From NCBI RefSeq assembly GCF_002312805.1, contig NZ_NMUA01000001.1:248001-312000 (forward strand): DNA of 64,000 nucleotides, in the 5' to 3' direction. A program made the position numbers and the translations under genes. The DNA comes from Sphingobium sp. D43FB. GTDB lineage: Bacteria; Pseudomonadota; Alphaproteobacteria; Sphingomonadales; Sphingomonadaceae. A model generated the notes under the pieces. The model saw only the letters and a program-made list of their open reading frames with translations. It searched no databases and was not told the DNA's origin. Numbering within the stretch: position 1 is the stretch's first letter; each line of letters opens with the position of its first letter. Below, piece by piece: positions 55,307 through 64,000 of the stretch.

Positions 55307-56572
55307 TTAGGCGGGCTTCACCAGCGTCACTTGTGCCACGTCGATGCCGCCGCCGCGAAATCCGCCTTCGCAATACATCAGATAATAGCGCCATAAGGCC
55401 ACGAAATGTTGGTCGAAACTGGCGGGTAACAGGCCTTGTTCGATCGCTTGGTCGAAGCGTAAGCGCCAGCGGCGGAGTGTCTGCGCATAATGCTGGCCGA
55501 AGCGGTGGACGTCGCGCCATTCCAGCCCCTGTTGCTCGGCCAGCGTGCGGAAGCGGCTTTCCGACATCAGCATGCCGCCGGGGAAAATATAGGTCTGGAT
55601 GAAGTCCGCGCCGCGCGCGTAGCGGTCGAAAATGGCGTCATCGATCAAGATATATTGTATCGCGGCGCGGCCGCCGGGCTTGAGCAAGCCGTGGATGGTG
55701 GCGAGATAGGCGGGCCAATAGCGCTGGCCAACGGCTTCGACCATTTCGACGCTGGCGATGGCATCATATTGGCCCTGCGCATCGCGGTAGTCGGTCAGGC
55801 AGATTTGCGCGCCGGAGCCGAGGCGATCGCGGGCATAGTCGGCCTGCTCGGTCGAGAGGGTGAGGCCGGTATAGGCGATCACCTGCCGCTCCATCGCCTG
55901 CTCGGCGAGGCCACCCCAACCGCAGCCGATTTCGAGCAGGCTATCGCCATCCTTGAGCGCGAGCCGGTCAAGAATCGCATCGACCTTGCGCCGCTGGGCC
56001 TGTTCCAGAGTCTCGGTTTCGCTGTCAGGATCGATGAATAAGGCACTGGAATAATGCATGAGTTCATCCAGCCAGAGCTGGTAGAAATCATTGCCCAGGT
56101 CATAATGATAGGCGATGTTATGGCGCGACCCGGTGCGGCTGTTGCGCCGTGCCCAGTGGATCGCGCGGCCGATCCAGCGGGTCGGGCCATTGGCGCGCGC
56201 GACGCGGCCGAGCGCGACGGCATTGGTCATGAACAAGGCGAAGAGCGGCACCGGGTCGGGACTGGTCCATTCGCCCGCCGCCCAGGCACGATACCAGCCC
56301 GCCGATCCGCCAGTGGCCAAGCGGATCAGCGCGCGCCAGTGGACGAGATGGACTTCGCAATGCGGCCCCGGCGTCCGACCGCCCAGCATCCGGCGCGCGC
56401 CATCGGGCAGGATGGCATCGAGCGATCCCTGATCCAATCCCCGGTCGATCCGGTCGAGCAGGCGATGGAAGAGCGGTCCCAACGCGCGGCCCATCCGGCT
56501 GGGCTTGCCGGAACGGGGCGGCTGGCGCACGGAAAGCGCGCGGCGGCCGCGGCGTGGATCGACTGCATTCAT
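55307..56572 (-). CDS. cfa: Cyclopropane-fatty-acyl-phospholipid synthase family protein
   Basis: The 421-residue SAM-dependent methyltransferase has LLEIGCGWGGLAEQAM as the SAM site near residue 190 and YDLGNDFYQLWLDELMHYSSALF upstream, both typical of CFA synthases. The C-terminal part ends in YYLMYCEGGFRGGGIDVAQV. It methylates unsaturated membrane acyl chains. I start at ATG 56572, with AGGA ten bases upstream; that ribosome site lies inside a diverged copy of the CGTCATTCC repeat. It is 36 bases downstream of phr. Confidence 0.93.
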   Translation of the reverse strand: MNAVDPRRGRRALSVRQPPRSGKPSRMGRALGPLFHRLLDRIDRGLDQGSLDAILPDGARRMLGGRTPGPHCEVHLVHWRALIRLATGGSAGWYRAWAAGEWTSPDPVPLFALFMTNAVALGRVARANGPTRWIGRAIHWARRNSRTGSRHNIAYHYDLGNDFYQLWLDELMHYSSALFIDPDSETETLEQAQRRKVDAILDRLALKDGDSLLEIGCGWGGLAEQAMERQVIAYTGLTLSTEQADYARDRLGSGAQICLTDYRDAQGQYDAIASVEMVEAVGQRYWPAYLATIHGLLKPGGRAAIQYILIDDAIFDRYARGADFIQTYIFPGGMLMSESRFRTLAEQQGLEWRDVHRFGQHYAQTLRRWRLRFDQAIEQGLLPASFDQHFVALWRYYLMYCEGGFRGGGIDVAQVTLVKPA

Positions 56573-56608
56573 GGCGTCATTCCTGCCCGAAGCAGGCGGG
56601 CGCTGCAA

Positions 56609-57991
56609 TCACCCCTTTGCGTGGCGATAGGCCGCTAAGGCGCGCTCGCGGCCTTCACGATGCTCGATGATCTTGGGCGGATAAGCGGCGGGGCGCGCGC
56701 CATGGGCGTCAGGGTCGTGGATAACGCCGTCGTTGAGATCGGCCAGTTCGGGCACCCAACGGCGGATATAGGCGGCGGCGTCGAATTTTTCCGACTGGCT
56801 GAGCGGGGCCATGATGCGGGTGAACAGATTGGCGTCAACGCCGCTGCCCGCCACCCATTGCCAATTGACGCTATTATTGGCGTAGCTGGCATCAACGAGC
56901 GTGTCCCAGAACCAGCGTGCGCCGTGGCGCCAGTCGATCAACAGATGTTTGATGAGGAAGCTGGCGGCGATCATGCGGACGCGGTTATGCATCCAGCCGG
57001 TCGCCCAAAGCTGGCGCATCCCTGCATCCACGATCGGATAGCCGGTGCGCCCGGTCTTCCAGGCGGTAAAGTCCGACCCGGCGCTGCGCAGGTCGCGCCA
57101 CTGCAGCGCGTCGAAATCCGACCGGGCATTTTCCGAACCATAGGTCGGCATCTGGCAAATCTGCACATGGGCATAATCGCGCCAGATCAATTCCTTGAGG
57201 TAGATAGTTGCATCTTGTCCTGAAGATGCGACGCGGTGCCAGACAGTGGCGGGCGAGATTTCGCCGAAATGAAGATGCGCCGACAGGCGCGAGGAGCCTT
57301 CGACCGAGGGCAGGTTACGCGCGACCGGATAGTCGCCGACTGCATCGAGAAAGCTGTTGAGGTGCGCGCGCGCGCCTGCTTCGCCGGGCGTCCAGTCTTC
57401 GGTAAAGCCGCTCGCCCAATCGGGCTTGGTGGGGAGCAAGGCCCAGTCGTCCAGCGCGTCGCTGGCTGGCCATTGGTCCGGCGACGGGATGGCCGCAGGC
57501 GCGCGGGTCGGCGTGGGCGGTGGCATATGCTCCATCACCGCGCGGGAAAAGGGCGTGTAGATGCGATAGATGCCCCCTGCCCCGGTCCGCACCGCGCCCG
57601 GCGGCAACAGCAGACCGCCGTCGTGAAGGCAAAGATCGAGCGTCTTGGCCACCGCCTTTTCCGCGTTGCGCCACCAGGGTTCATAATGGTGCAGGGCATG
57701 GACGCGGCGCGCGCCGGTTTCTTCGGCCAGTTGCGCCAGCATGTCGGCCGACGCCCCGCGCCGCAGGATGAGGCGCGACCCCTTTTCGCGCAGCCGCTCG
57801 TCCAGGCTGGTCAGGCTGTGGTGCAGCCACCAGCGCGACGCGCCGCCCATCGCCCAACTGCGCGGCGTGTCATCGTCCAATATATAGACCGGGATGACCG
57901 GCCCCTCCTGCACGGCAGCGGAGAGCGCGGCCTGATCGGACAGGCGCAGATCCTGGCGGAGCCAGAGGAGGACGGGGGCGTTGCTGGACAT
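56609..57991 (-). CDS. phr: Deoxyribodipyrimidine photolyase
   Basis: The 460-residue FAD flavoprotein repairs cyclobutane pyrimidine dimers with blue light. The N-terminal antenna-binding domain starts APVLLWLRQDLRLSDQAAL, and the C-terminal FAD domain (about 190-460) holds GRTGYPIVDAGMRQLWATGWMHNRVRM, the diagnostic motif, with DTLVDASYANNSVNWQW later. I start at 57991, close to the family's N-terminus. It is probably cotranscribed with cfa. Confidence 0.95.
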   Translation of the reverse strand: MSSNAPVLLWLRQDLRLSDQAALSAAVQEGPVIPVYILDDDTPRSWAMGGASRWWLHHSLTSLDERLREKGSRLILRRGASADMLAQLAEETGARRVHALHHYEPWWRNAEKAVAKTLDLCLHDGGLLLPPGAVRTGAGGIYRIYTPFSRAVMEHMPPPTPTRAPAAIPSPDQWPASDALDDWALLPTKPDWASGFTEDWTPGEAGARAHLNSFLDAVGDYPVARNLPSVEGSSRLSAHLHFGEISPATVWHRVASSGQDATIYLKELIWRDYAHVQICQMPTYGSENARSDFDALQWRDLRSAGSDFTAWKTGRTGYPIVDAGMRQLWATGWMHNRVRMIAASFLIKHLLIDWRHGARWFWDTLVDASYANNSVNWQWVAGSGVDANLFTRIMAPLSQSEKFDAAAYIRRWVPELADLNDGVIHDPDAHGARPAAYPPKIIEHREGRERALAAYRHAKG

Positions 57992-58178
57992 GATGGGGCA
58001 ATGCGCGGCACGGGGCCGGGTTCCAACCACCCTATCGGGCATATTGTGGACCAACGGCCCGTCGCAAATCAGGCCATGCGCGATTCGATCCATGGACGCA
58101 CGCCGCGGCCGCGCTTATCCTTATGTTCGGTGCCCTGCTGGGGTGTGTGGCACCATATGAGAAAGATTCAGGGGATTT

Positions 58179-58664
58179 ATGGCTTCCACGCCCAATGAAC
58201 GGGAAATGGCATATCGGCCGTGCGTCGGCATCATGCTGGTCAACAGGGATGGCAAGGTTTTCGTCGGCCAGCGGCTCGATAATGTCGTGGAAGCCTGGCA
58301 AATGCCGCAGGGCGGGATCGACGAGGGCGAAGACGCCAAGGCGGCGGCGCTGCGCGAACTGGGCGAAGAAACCGGCATCGGGCCGGAGCATGTCGAGATC
58401 ATCGCCAAGGCCAAGGACGAGCATTTCTACGATCTGCCGCCGGAATTGCTGGGCAAGCTCTGGGGCGGCAAATATCGCGGCCAGCGCCAATATTGGTATC
58501 TCGCCCGTTTTCTGGGACAGGACAGCGACGTCAATATTCAGACCAAGCATCCCGAATTTCGCAGCTGGAAATGGGCCGAGCCTGAAACGCTGCCGGAACT
58601 GATCGTACCGTTCAAGCGCAAGCTGTATCGCGATATCCTGCAGGAATTCAAATCGTTGATCTGA
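58179..58664 (+). CDS. rppH: RNA pyrophosphohydrolase
   Basis: The 161-residue Nudix hydrolase removes pyrophosphate from 5'-triphosphate RNA to start decay. Its Nudix box spans residues 45-67 (GGIDEGEDAKAAALRELGEETGI, in two halves around REL). YRPCVGIMLVN and the C-terminal PEFRSWKWAEPETLPELIVPFKR match RppH. It stands alone between divergent phr and a downstream outer membrane gene. Confidence 0.95.
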   Translation: MASTPNEREMAYRPCVGIMLVNRDGKVFVGQRLDNVVEAWQMPQGGIDEGEDAKAAALRELGEETGIGPEHVEIIAKAKDEHFYDLPPELLGKLWGGKYRGQRQYWYLARFLGQDSDVNIQTKHPEFRSWKWAEPETLPELIVPFKRKLYRDILQEFKSLI

Positions 58665-58753
58665 ACCGTTGCGATACCGTTCCTGCGGCAGGCCGTGCGC
58701 GATACAGGCACTTAGGGGCTTAAATTTTGCGGTCGAGCGGGTATGACGGAGAC

Positions 58754-59653
58754 ATGCGTGCCTGTTTGATCCTGATGTCGTTCCTGTTTGCCGCCCCTGC
58801 TTTGGCCGCCGACCCCGTGTTACTACCGTCATCGGTGCGCGAAATGCTGGAGGCGGCAATCGCCAATGGCAGCGAGACGGAGATCGCCACCGTCGCCAAG
58901 ATCGCACGGCAGACCAATCCGGCGTCGGGTGACGAGATCCAGCGGATGGTCAATAGCTGGAAGGAACGCACCAAGGCGACCCATGACACGGTGATTCGCG
59001 AGGCGCGCTTCACCGAATTATGGACCGGGCGGGTCGAGGCGGGCGGGGTCCGCTCGACCGGCTCGACCAGCGAATTGGGCCTGAGCGGCACGGCCACGGC
59101 GACTCGCGCAGGCCTTCAATGGACGCACAAGCTGAGCGCGACGGCGGATTATCGTCGCGCCAATGGCGTGACCTCGCGCGAACGCTATCTCGCCAGCTAT
59201 GAGCCACGCTATCAGTTCGATCCGCGCGGTTTTGCCTATGGGCTGACCCAGTTCGAGCGGGATACGTCGATCGGCTATGACGAACGCTATACCGGGTCGG
59301 TCGGTATCGGTTACAAGCTGATCGTCAGCCAACCGCTGGATTTGCAGGTCGATATCGGTCCGTCGGTGCGACACGCCAAATATCTGACCGGGGAGCGCGA
59401 AACCAAGCTCGGCGCGCGTGGATCGATGGCGGCGGTGTGGCGCTTGTCGCCGACGCTGACGCTGAAGCAGACGGCGGCGGGCTATGCCGAGAGCGAGGTT
59501 TATTCGCTCAACTCGCTGACCGCGATCGAAACGAAGGTGGCGGCGCGGCTGTCGGCCGCCCTGTCCTATAACGTCCAATATGAGTCGGAAACGCTGTTGA
59601 GCGCCCGCGATCTGGATACGCTGAGCCGGTTGACGCTGACCTACGACTTCTGA
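58754..59653 (+). CDS. DUF481-type outer membrane beta-barrel protein
   Basis: The 299-residue exported protein has a signal peptide (about 1-18, FLFAAPALAAD). A helical region at 20-85 precedes a repetitive amphipathic beta sequence with alternating aromatic and hydrophobic residues (YRRANGVTSRERYLASYEPRYQF, YDERYTGSVGIGYKLI), ending in a terminal Phe (TYDF), the outer-membrane-insertion signature. The DUF481 family has no assigned function. I start at ATG 58754 with GGAG just upstream. Confidence 0.82.
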   Translation: MRACLILMSFLFAAPALAADPVLLPSSVREMLEAAIANGSETEIATVAKIARQTNPASGDEIQRMVNSWKERTKATHDTVIREARFTELWTGRVEAGGVRSTGSTSELGLSGTATATRAGLQWTHKLSATADYRRANGVTSRERYLASYEPRYQFDPRGFAYGLTQFERDTSIGYDERYTGSVGIGYKLIVSQPLDLQVDIGPSVRHAKYLTGERETKLGARGSMAAVWRLSPTLTLKQTAAGYAESEVYSLNSLTAIETKVAARLSAALSYNVQYESETLLSARDLDTLSRLTLTYDF

Positions 59654-59699
59654 CGCGGTGGGGGTGGAGGCGCGCGGCGCGCTCTGATAGACCCTTGCC

Positions 59700-60911
59700 A
59701 TGAACCCCTTATCATCGATCGAAGCCGCCCTGCTGGAGCGGGCCGCCGATGCGCCGATGCTGGCGCAGGTGCAGGATTGGGCGGCGATCAATAGCGGATC
59801 GCGGCATCTGGACGGGCTGGCGCGGATGGCCAGCGCGCTGGCGGATAGCTTTGCCGTACTGCCGGGCGATGTGACGCTGATCGACGCTGTGCCGGTCGAG
59901 ACGATGCGCGCCGACGGACGGGTCGAGACGATCATCCATGGGCAACATCTGCATCTGTCGGTGCGGCCGCAAGCCCCGGTGCAGATTTTGCTCACCGGGC
60001 ATATGGATACGGTCTTTGCCGCCGATCATCCGTTTCAGGCGCAGCGCTGGATCGAACCGGGCGTGCTGAACGGGCCGGGCGTCGCCGACATGAAGGGCGG
60101 GATCGCGGTGATGCTCTCGGCGCTGCAGGCGATCGAGGGAACGGACGCGGCGCAGATGCTAGGCTATGACGTCGTCATCAATAGCGACGAGGAAGTGGGC
60201 AGCCCCTCCTCCGCTGGCCTGTTGCGGACGATGGCGGCCGGCAAGGTCGCGGCCTTCACCTATGAGCCTGCCCTGCCCGATGGCACGCTGGCGGGCGCGC
60301 GGGCGGGGAGCGGCAATTTCTCGATCGTGGTGAGCGGGCGCAGTGCCCATGCCGGGCGCAATCCCGATGACGGACGCAACGCGCTGCTGGCGGCGGCCGA
60401 CCTAGCGCTGCGGCTCAAGGCGGGGAGCGGCCCCGGCTGTTCGTGCAATCCCGCGAAGATCGAAGGCGGCGGGCCGAATAATGTCGTGCCCGACCATGCG
60501 GTGTTGCGGGTCAATTTCCGGCCCCGGACACCGCAGGATGAGGCGGCGGCGCGGGCGCTGATCGAGCGGGCGATGACCGCTGTGGCGCGCGACCATGACG
60601 TCAGCCTGCATCTGCATGGCGGTTTCGGACGGCCGCCAAAGCCGATGGATGACAAGGCCGAGCGCCTGTTCGGGCTGGTCAAGCAATGCGGAGCCGATCT
60701 GGGGCTGGAGATTGGCTGGCGCGATACCGGCGGGGTGTGCGATGGCAATAATATCGCCGCTTGCGGTGTGCCGGTGGTCGATACGATGGGCGTGCGCGGC
60801 GGGAGTATCCATAGCGATGCCGAATTTCTGATCGCCGACAGCCTGCCCGAACGGGCGCAATTGTCGGCGCTGGCGCTGCTGCGGATCGCGCAAGGCAAAT
60901 ATAAGATATGA
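59700..60911 (+). CDS. M20 family metallohydrolase next to astA
   Basis: The 403-residue dinuclear zinc hydrolase has metal ligands H101 (GHMDTVF), D130 (GPGVADMKGG) and the E164-E165 pair in DEEVGS, plus a Gly-rich dimerisation domain at about 200-310. M20 enzymes cleave N-acyl amino acids or peptides (ArgE, DapE, CPG2 types). Directly upstream of astA (18-base gap) it may act in arginine breakdown, for instance on a succinylated intermediate, but that is inference. Confidence 0.9.
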   Translation: MNPLSSIEAALLERAADAPMLAQVQDWAAINSGSRHLDGLARMASALADSFAVLPGDVTLIDAVPVETMRADGRVETIIHGQHLHLSVRPQAPVQILLTGHMDTVFAADHPFQAQRWIEPGVLNGPGVADMKGGIAVMLSALQAIEGTDAAQMLGYDVVINSDEEVGSPSSAGLLRTMAAGKVAAFTYEPALPDGTLAGARAGSGNFSIVVSGRSAHAGRNPDDGRNALLAAADLALRLKAGSGPGCSCNPAKIEGGGPNNVVPDHAVLRVNFRPRTPQDEAAARALIERAMTAVARDHDVSLHLHGGFGRPPKPMDDKAERLFGLVKQCGADLGLEIGWRDTGGVCDGNNIAACGVPVVDTMGVRGGSIHSDAEFLIADSLPERAQLSALALLRIAQGKYKI

Positions 60912-60929
60912 AGAAGAGAGGGTAAGCGC

Positions 60930-61946
60930 TTGAGTTTCATCATGCGAACCGCACGGGCGGAGGATTTGCAGACGCTCTATGAAATGGCGAAGCTGACCGG
61001 GGGTGGCTTCACCAACCTACCGCCTGACCGCAAGTCTTTGGCGGCCAAGCTGGAGCGGACCGAGGCGGCGCTGGCGCGGGCGGAGGATGGCATTGCCGAC
61101 GAGCTGATCGTCATGGTGCTGGAAAATGTCGAGACGGGACAAGTGCGCGGCACATGCCAGATTTTCTCGACTGTGGGGCAAAGCTGGCCTTTCTATTCCT
61201 ATCGGTTGGGGATGCTGACCCAGCATAGTCGTGAATTGGGCCGGACATTCCGGGCGCAGATGTTGTCGCTCACGACCGATCTGGAGGGATCGGTCGAGGT
61301 CGGCGGGCTGTTCCTGCACCCGCGCGAACGGGCCGAGGGGCTGGGCCTGCTACTCTCGCGCAGCCGCTATCTCTATATTCGCGGGCATCGGCAGCGCTTT
61401 GGCGACAAGGTGATCGCCGAATTGCGCGGGGTAATTGACGAGGCGGGCGGATCGCCCTTCTGGGACGGGTTGGCCGGGCGCTTCTTTGGCATGAGCTTTC
61501 AGGAGGCGGATGAGTTCAATGCCGTCAACGGCAACCAGTTCATCGCCGACCTGATGCCCAAGACGCCCATCTATACCGCGATGCTGACCGACAGCGCGCG
61601 CGCGGTCATCGGCCTGCCCCATCCCAATGGCCGGGCAGCGATGCGGATGCTGGAGACCGAAGGGTTCGACAATGCGGGCTATGTCGATATTTTCGATGGC
61701 GGGCCGACGATGGTGGGGCAGATCGACCAGTTGAAGACGATTGCGGGCGCGCGCGACGTGACGCTGGGCGCGACGCATGAAAAGGGCGGCGACAAGATGC
61801 TGATCGCGACCGGGCGGCTGACCGACTATCGCTGCACCTGGGGTTTCGTGCAGGAAGCGGACGGCGTCGTGTCGCTTGATGCGGCGAGCGCGGCGCGGAT
61901 CGGGCTGGAACCGGGGGTCGAATTCACCATGGCGGGGCGGGCATGA
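60930..61946 (+). CDS. astA: Arginine N-succinyltransferase
   Basis: This 338-residue enzyme transfers succinyl from succinyl-CoA to arginine, the first step of the AST arginine-catabolic pathway. Conserved blocks include GEVGGLFLHP-like EVGGLFLHPRERAEGLG and FFGMSFQEADEFN. The start is TTG 60930, set by AGAGAGGG about eight bases upstream; ATG 60942 is an alternative. It overlaps astB by ATGA. Confidence 0.95.
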   Translation: MSFIMRTARAEDLQTLYEMAKLTGGGFTNLPPDRKSLAAKLERTEAALARAEDGIADELIVMVLENVETGQVRGTCQIFSTVGQSWPFYSYRLGMLTQHSRELGRTFRAQMLSLTTDLEGSVEVGGLFLHPRERAEGLGLLLSRSRYLYIRGHRQRFGDKVIAELRGVIDEAGGSPFWDGLAGRFFGMSFQEADEFNAVNGNQFIADLMPKTPIYTAMLTDSARAVIGLPHPNGRAAMRMLETEGFDNAGYVDIFDGGPTMVGQIDQLKTIAGARDVTLGATHEKGGDKMLIATGRLTDYRCTWGFVQEADGVVSLDAASAARIGLEPGVEFTMAGRA

Positions 61947-63202
61947 GCGTTACCGAGATTAATTTCGACGGGCTGATCGGGCCGAGCCATAATTATGCGG
62001 GCTTGAGCGTCGGCAATCTGGCGTCGGCGCGCAATGCGGGCGCGGTGTCGCATCCGCGCGCGGCGGCGTTGCAGGGTATCGAGAAGATGCGCGGCAATAT
62101 CCGGCTGGGGCTGACACAGGGCCTATTCCTGCCGCAATGGCGGCCCGATGGGGCGTGGCTGGCGCAGTTGGGGACCGATGTCGGGGCAGCCGAGCCGCAT
62201 ATCCGAGCGGCGGCGATGTCGGCCTCGTCCATGTGGGCGGCCAATGCGGCGACGGTGTCGCCCGCCAGCGACACAAGCGACGGGCGCACCCACCTGACCG
62301 TCGCGAACCTGGTGACGATGGCGCATCGCAGCCATGAATGGCCGCAGACGCTGGCGCAGTTGCGCGTCGCCTTTTCCGACCAGAGCGTCTTTGCTGTGCA
62401 TGGCCCGGTGCCGCCGCCCTTTGGCGACGAGGGCGCGGCCAATCATATGCGGTTGGCCGAACGGCATGACCAGCCGGGAGTCGAGATATTCGTCTATGGC
62501 CAGTCGAGCGGCCCCTTCCCCGCGCGCCAGCATGTCGAGGCGAGCAAGGCCGTGGCGCGTCGGCATGGACTGGAGCCGGCGCGGACGCTGTTCGTGCAGC
62601 AATCCGAGGAAGCGATTGCGGCGGGCGCTTTCCACAATGATGTGGTGGCGGTGGCCAATGAGCGGGTGTTGTTCACGCATGAACTGGCCTTTGCCGACAA
62701 GGAAGGCTTCTATGCCGATCTGCGCGCTGCCCTGCCCTGCGTCGAGATTGTCGAGGTGCCTGCCAGCGCGGTGAGCCTGGCCGATGCGATCAAAAGCTAT
62801 CTCTTTAATGCGCAGTTGGTGACGCTGCCGACGGGCGAGATGGCGCTTGTGCTGCCGACCGAGGCGCGGGAGACGCCTGCGGTGTGGCAATGGCTGGAGC
62901 AGATGATCGCGGGCAATGGGCCGATCCGCCGACTCGTGCCGGTCGATGTGCGCCAGTCCATGGCCAATGGCGGTGGTCCCGCCTGTCTGCGGCTGCGCGT
63001 CGTGGCCGATCCGGCGACGATCGATCCGCGCTTCCTGGTGGATGAGGCGAAGCTGGATGCCATCGCGGCCATCGTCGCGGCCTATTGGCCCGAAGATATC
63101 GCGCCCGATGGCCTTGGCGACACGACGTTGATCGCGCGGATCGAACAATCATGGTTAACGCTTGTTGACCATTTGCAGCTTTCGGGCGATCTCATGCCGT
63201 GA
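61943..63202 (+). CDS. astB: N-succinylarginine dihydrolase
   Basis: The 419-residue amidinotransferase-fold enzyme releases two ammonia and CO2 from N2-succinylarginine to give N2-succinylornithine. It starts EINFDGLIGPSHNYAGLS, with FTHELAF (catalytic His) and MANGGGPACLRL (catalytic Cys). It overlaps astA. astC, astD and astE are not in the window. Confidence 0.96.
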   Translation: MSVTEINFDGLIGPSHNYAGLSVGNLASARNAGAVSHPRAAALQGIEKMRGNIRLGLTQGLFLPQWRPDGAWLAQLGTDVGAAEPHIRAAAMSASSMWAANAATVSPASDTSDGRTHLTVANLVTMAHRSHEWPQTLAQLRVAFSDQSVFAVHGPVPPPFGDEGAANHMRLAERHDQPGVEIFVYGQSSGPFPARQHVEASKAVARRHGLEPARTLFVQQSEEAIAAGAFHNDVVAVANERVLFTHELAFADKEGFYADLRAALPCVEIVEVPASAVSLADAIKSYLFNAQLVTLPTGEMALVLPTEARETPAVWQWLEQMIAGNGPIRRLVPVDVRQSMANGGGPACLRLRVVADPATIDPRFLVDEAKLDAIAAIVAAYWPEDIAPDGLGDTTLIARIEQSWLTLVDHLQLSGDLMP

Positions 63203-63233
63203 TGGCGGGGGCCAAACGCCGGATGGAATCGAA

Positions 63234-63452
63234 ATGGAACGGATCAAGCGTCTTTTCATCGTCAAGACCAAGTTCGAGGCGTTTCTGATCATCTACGCGC
63301 TCGCCCTTGGCGCGACCGAGCGCGGCGTCGCCTATATGCAGCAATATCCCGGCACCGGCGGGCAGCTATTGGCGCTGGCCTGCACTGGCGCGGTCTTCAT
63401 GGGTGGCGGCATGATATTGGACACGCTCGAATATCGGCGCACCTACGGATAG
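63234..63452 (+). CDS. Small membrane protein of unknown function
   Basis: The 72-residue protein has a basic N-terminus ([17 protein letters not shown]) and two hydrophobic segments, about residues 17-30 and 45-60, suggesting a two-pass membrane protein. It starts at ATG 63234; the frame upstream overlaps astB and is not coding there. No domain is recognised. It precedes cobQ by 37 bases. Confidence 0.7.
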   Translation: MERIKRLFIVKTKFEAFLIIYALALGATERGVAYMQQYPGTGGQLLALACTGAVFMGGGMILDTLEYRRTYG

Positions 63453-63489
63453 CTCAAGGGCTTGCGCTGACGGCACCCGCCGGTCAGGG

Positions 63490-64000
63490 ATGATGGCCAT
63501 GGGTGCCATCATGTTGCAGGGAACCGGATCGGATGTCGGCAAGTCTGTGCTGGTCGCCGGGCTTTGCCGGGTACTGGTGCGGCGCGGCTATCGGGTGCGC
63601 CCGTTCAAGCCGCAAAATATGTCCAACAATGCCGCCGTGACCGCCGATGGCGGCGAGATTGGCCGGGCGCAGGCGTTGCAGGCGGTCGCCTGCGGGGGGC
63701 CGCTGCATACCGACATGAACCCGGTGCTGTTGAAGCCGCAGGCCGACCGGACATCGCAACTGATCGTCCATGGCCAGGTGCGCGGCACGCTTGGATCGGG
63801 CAATTTCCGCGCCGCGCGGGGCGAATTGCTCGGCGCGGTGCTGGAAAGCTATGCGCGGTTGCAGGGGCAATGCGACATCGTCGTGGTCGAGGGTGCGGGA
63901 TCGCCCGCCGAGATCAACCTGCGTGGGGGCGACATCGCCAATATGGGCTTTGCCCGCGCCGCCAATGTGCCGGTCGTCCTGGTCGGCGACATCGACCGGG
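63490..64000 (+). CDS. cobQ: Cobyric acid synthase, 3' end beyond the window
   Basis: The frame is open from ATG 63490 to the window end, giving 170 residues of the N-terminus. It contains the P-loop [20 protein letters not shown] and [28 protein letters not shown] and [12 protein letters not shown], which identify CobQ. CobQ amidates cobyrinic acid a,c-diamide four times using glutamine and ATP. ATG 63493 or 63499 are alternative starts. No cobalamin riboswitch is visible in the short gap upstream. Confidence 0.95.
   Translation, partial: MMAMGAIMLQGTGSDVGKSVLVAGLCRVLVRRGYRVRPFKPQNMSNNAAVTADGGEIGRAQALQAVACGGPLHTDMNPVLLKPQADRTSQLIVHGQVRGTLGSGNFRAARGELLGAVLESYARLQGQCDIVVVEGAGSPAEINLRGGDIANMGFARAANVPVVLVGDIDR

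Noticed and set aside
62123..63148. 341-codon ORF antisense to astB
   Set aside because: It is entirely inside astB, whose motifs are clear on the other strand.
1..64000. CRISPR arrays, prophage, insertion-sequence transposase, defence systems
   Set aside because: No regularly spaced direct repeats, transposase, integrase or recognisable defence genes were seen on either strand.

Overview
The window is ordinary, densely packed chromosome of a GC-rich alphaproteobacterium. Gene content, gene order and repeat types point to the Sphingomonadaceae (Sphingobium/Sphingomonas-like). Supporting points are the rimI-mucR-fur-plsC-miaB-phoH-ybeY-corC order, a Ros/MucR zinc-finger regulator, a magnesium-type HemB, a split ccm cluster, and sphingomonad-style palindromic intergenic repeats. 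I see no rRNA, tRNA, CRISPR array, transposase or prophage gene. The taxonomic call is inference from content.

Layout. 1-7.4 kb: a 5'-truncated hypothetical gene, a gamma-carbonic-anhydrase-fold protein, hemB, a secreted M28 peptidase, a DUF2807 protein, a Kef-type potassium/proton antiporter and a glutaminase. 7.4-13.9 kb: a complete RND efflux operon (adaptor, pump, outer membrane channel) with a divergent TetR regulator and a perfect 20-bp palindrome between them. 13.9-20.3 kb: a glycosyltransferase, an M16 protease, an RhlE-type helicase and a flavin/PLP-oxidase-fold protein. 20.4-28.1 kb: a housekeeping run on the + strand (nfuA, tsaB, rimI, mucR, fur, plsC, miaB, phoH, ybeY, corC) for Fe-S assembly, tRNA modification, rRNA processing and phospholipid synthesis. 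28.2-33.4 kb: a DUF2142 membrane protein, then a PAP2 phosphatase, lpdA, a thioesterase and pdhC on the - strand (pyruvate dehydrogenase E2 and E3; E1 is not here).

33.4-47.6 kb: a universal stress protein, a 209-bp MITE-like element, rnr, a radical SAM protein, dnaE, a Yip1-like membrane protein, lolD-lolC, a structured RNA-like region ending in a strong terminator, hsp20 with heat-shock control elements, and kup. 47.7-52.7 kb: the - strand cluster ccmC-D-E-F-G-H-I for cytochrome c maturation, interrupted by a palindromic repeat; ccmA and ccmB are absent. 52.9-64 kb: purF, an SDR oxidoreductase, cfa, phr, rppH, a DUF481 outer membrane protein, an arginine-succinyltransferase cluster (M20 hydrolase, astA, astB), a small membrane protein, and the start of cobQ, which runs off the window.

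The most interesting signals are regulatory. A candidate ROSE-like RNA thermometer and a sigma-32-like promoter precede hsp20. An unannotated structured transcript candidate lies just upstream of that. Four copies of an 8-mer cluster in front of the Kef antiporter gene, perfect inverted repeats precede the TetR/RND and universal-stress genes, and plsC appears to begin at a CTG codon. I did not find a clearly novel multi-gene system.
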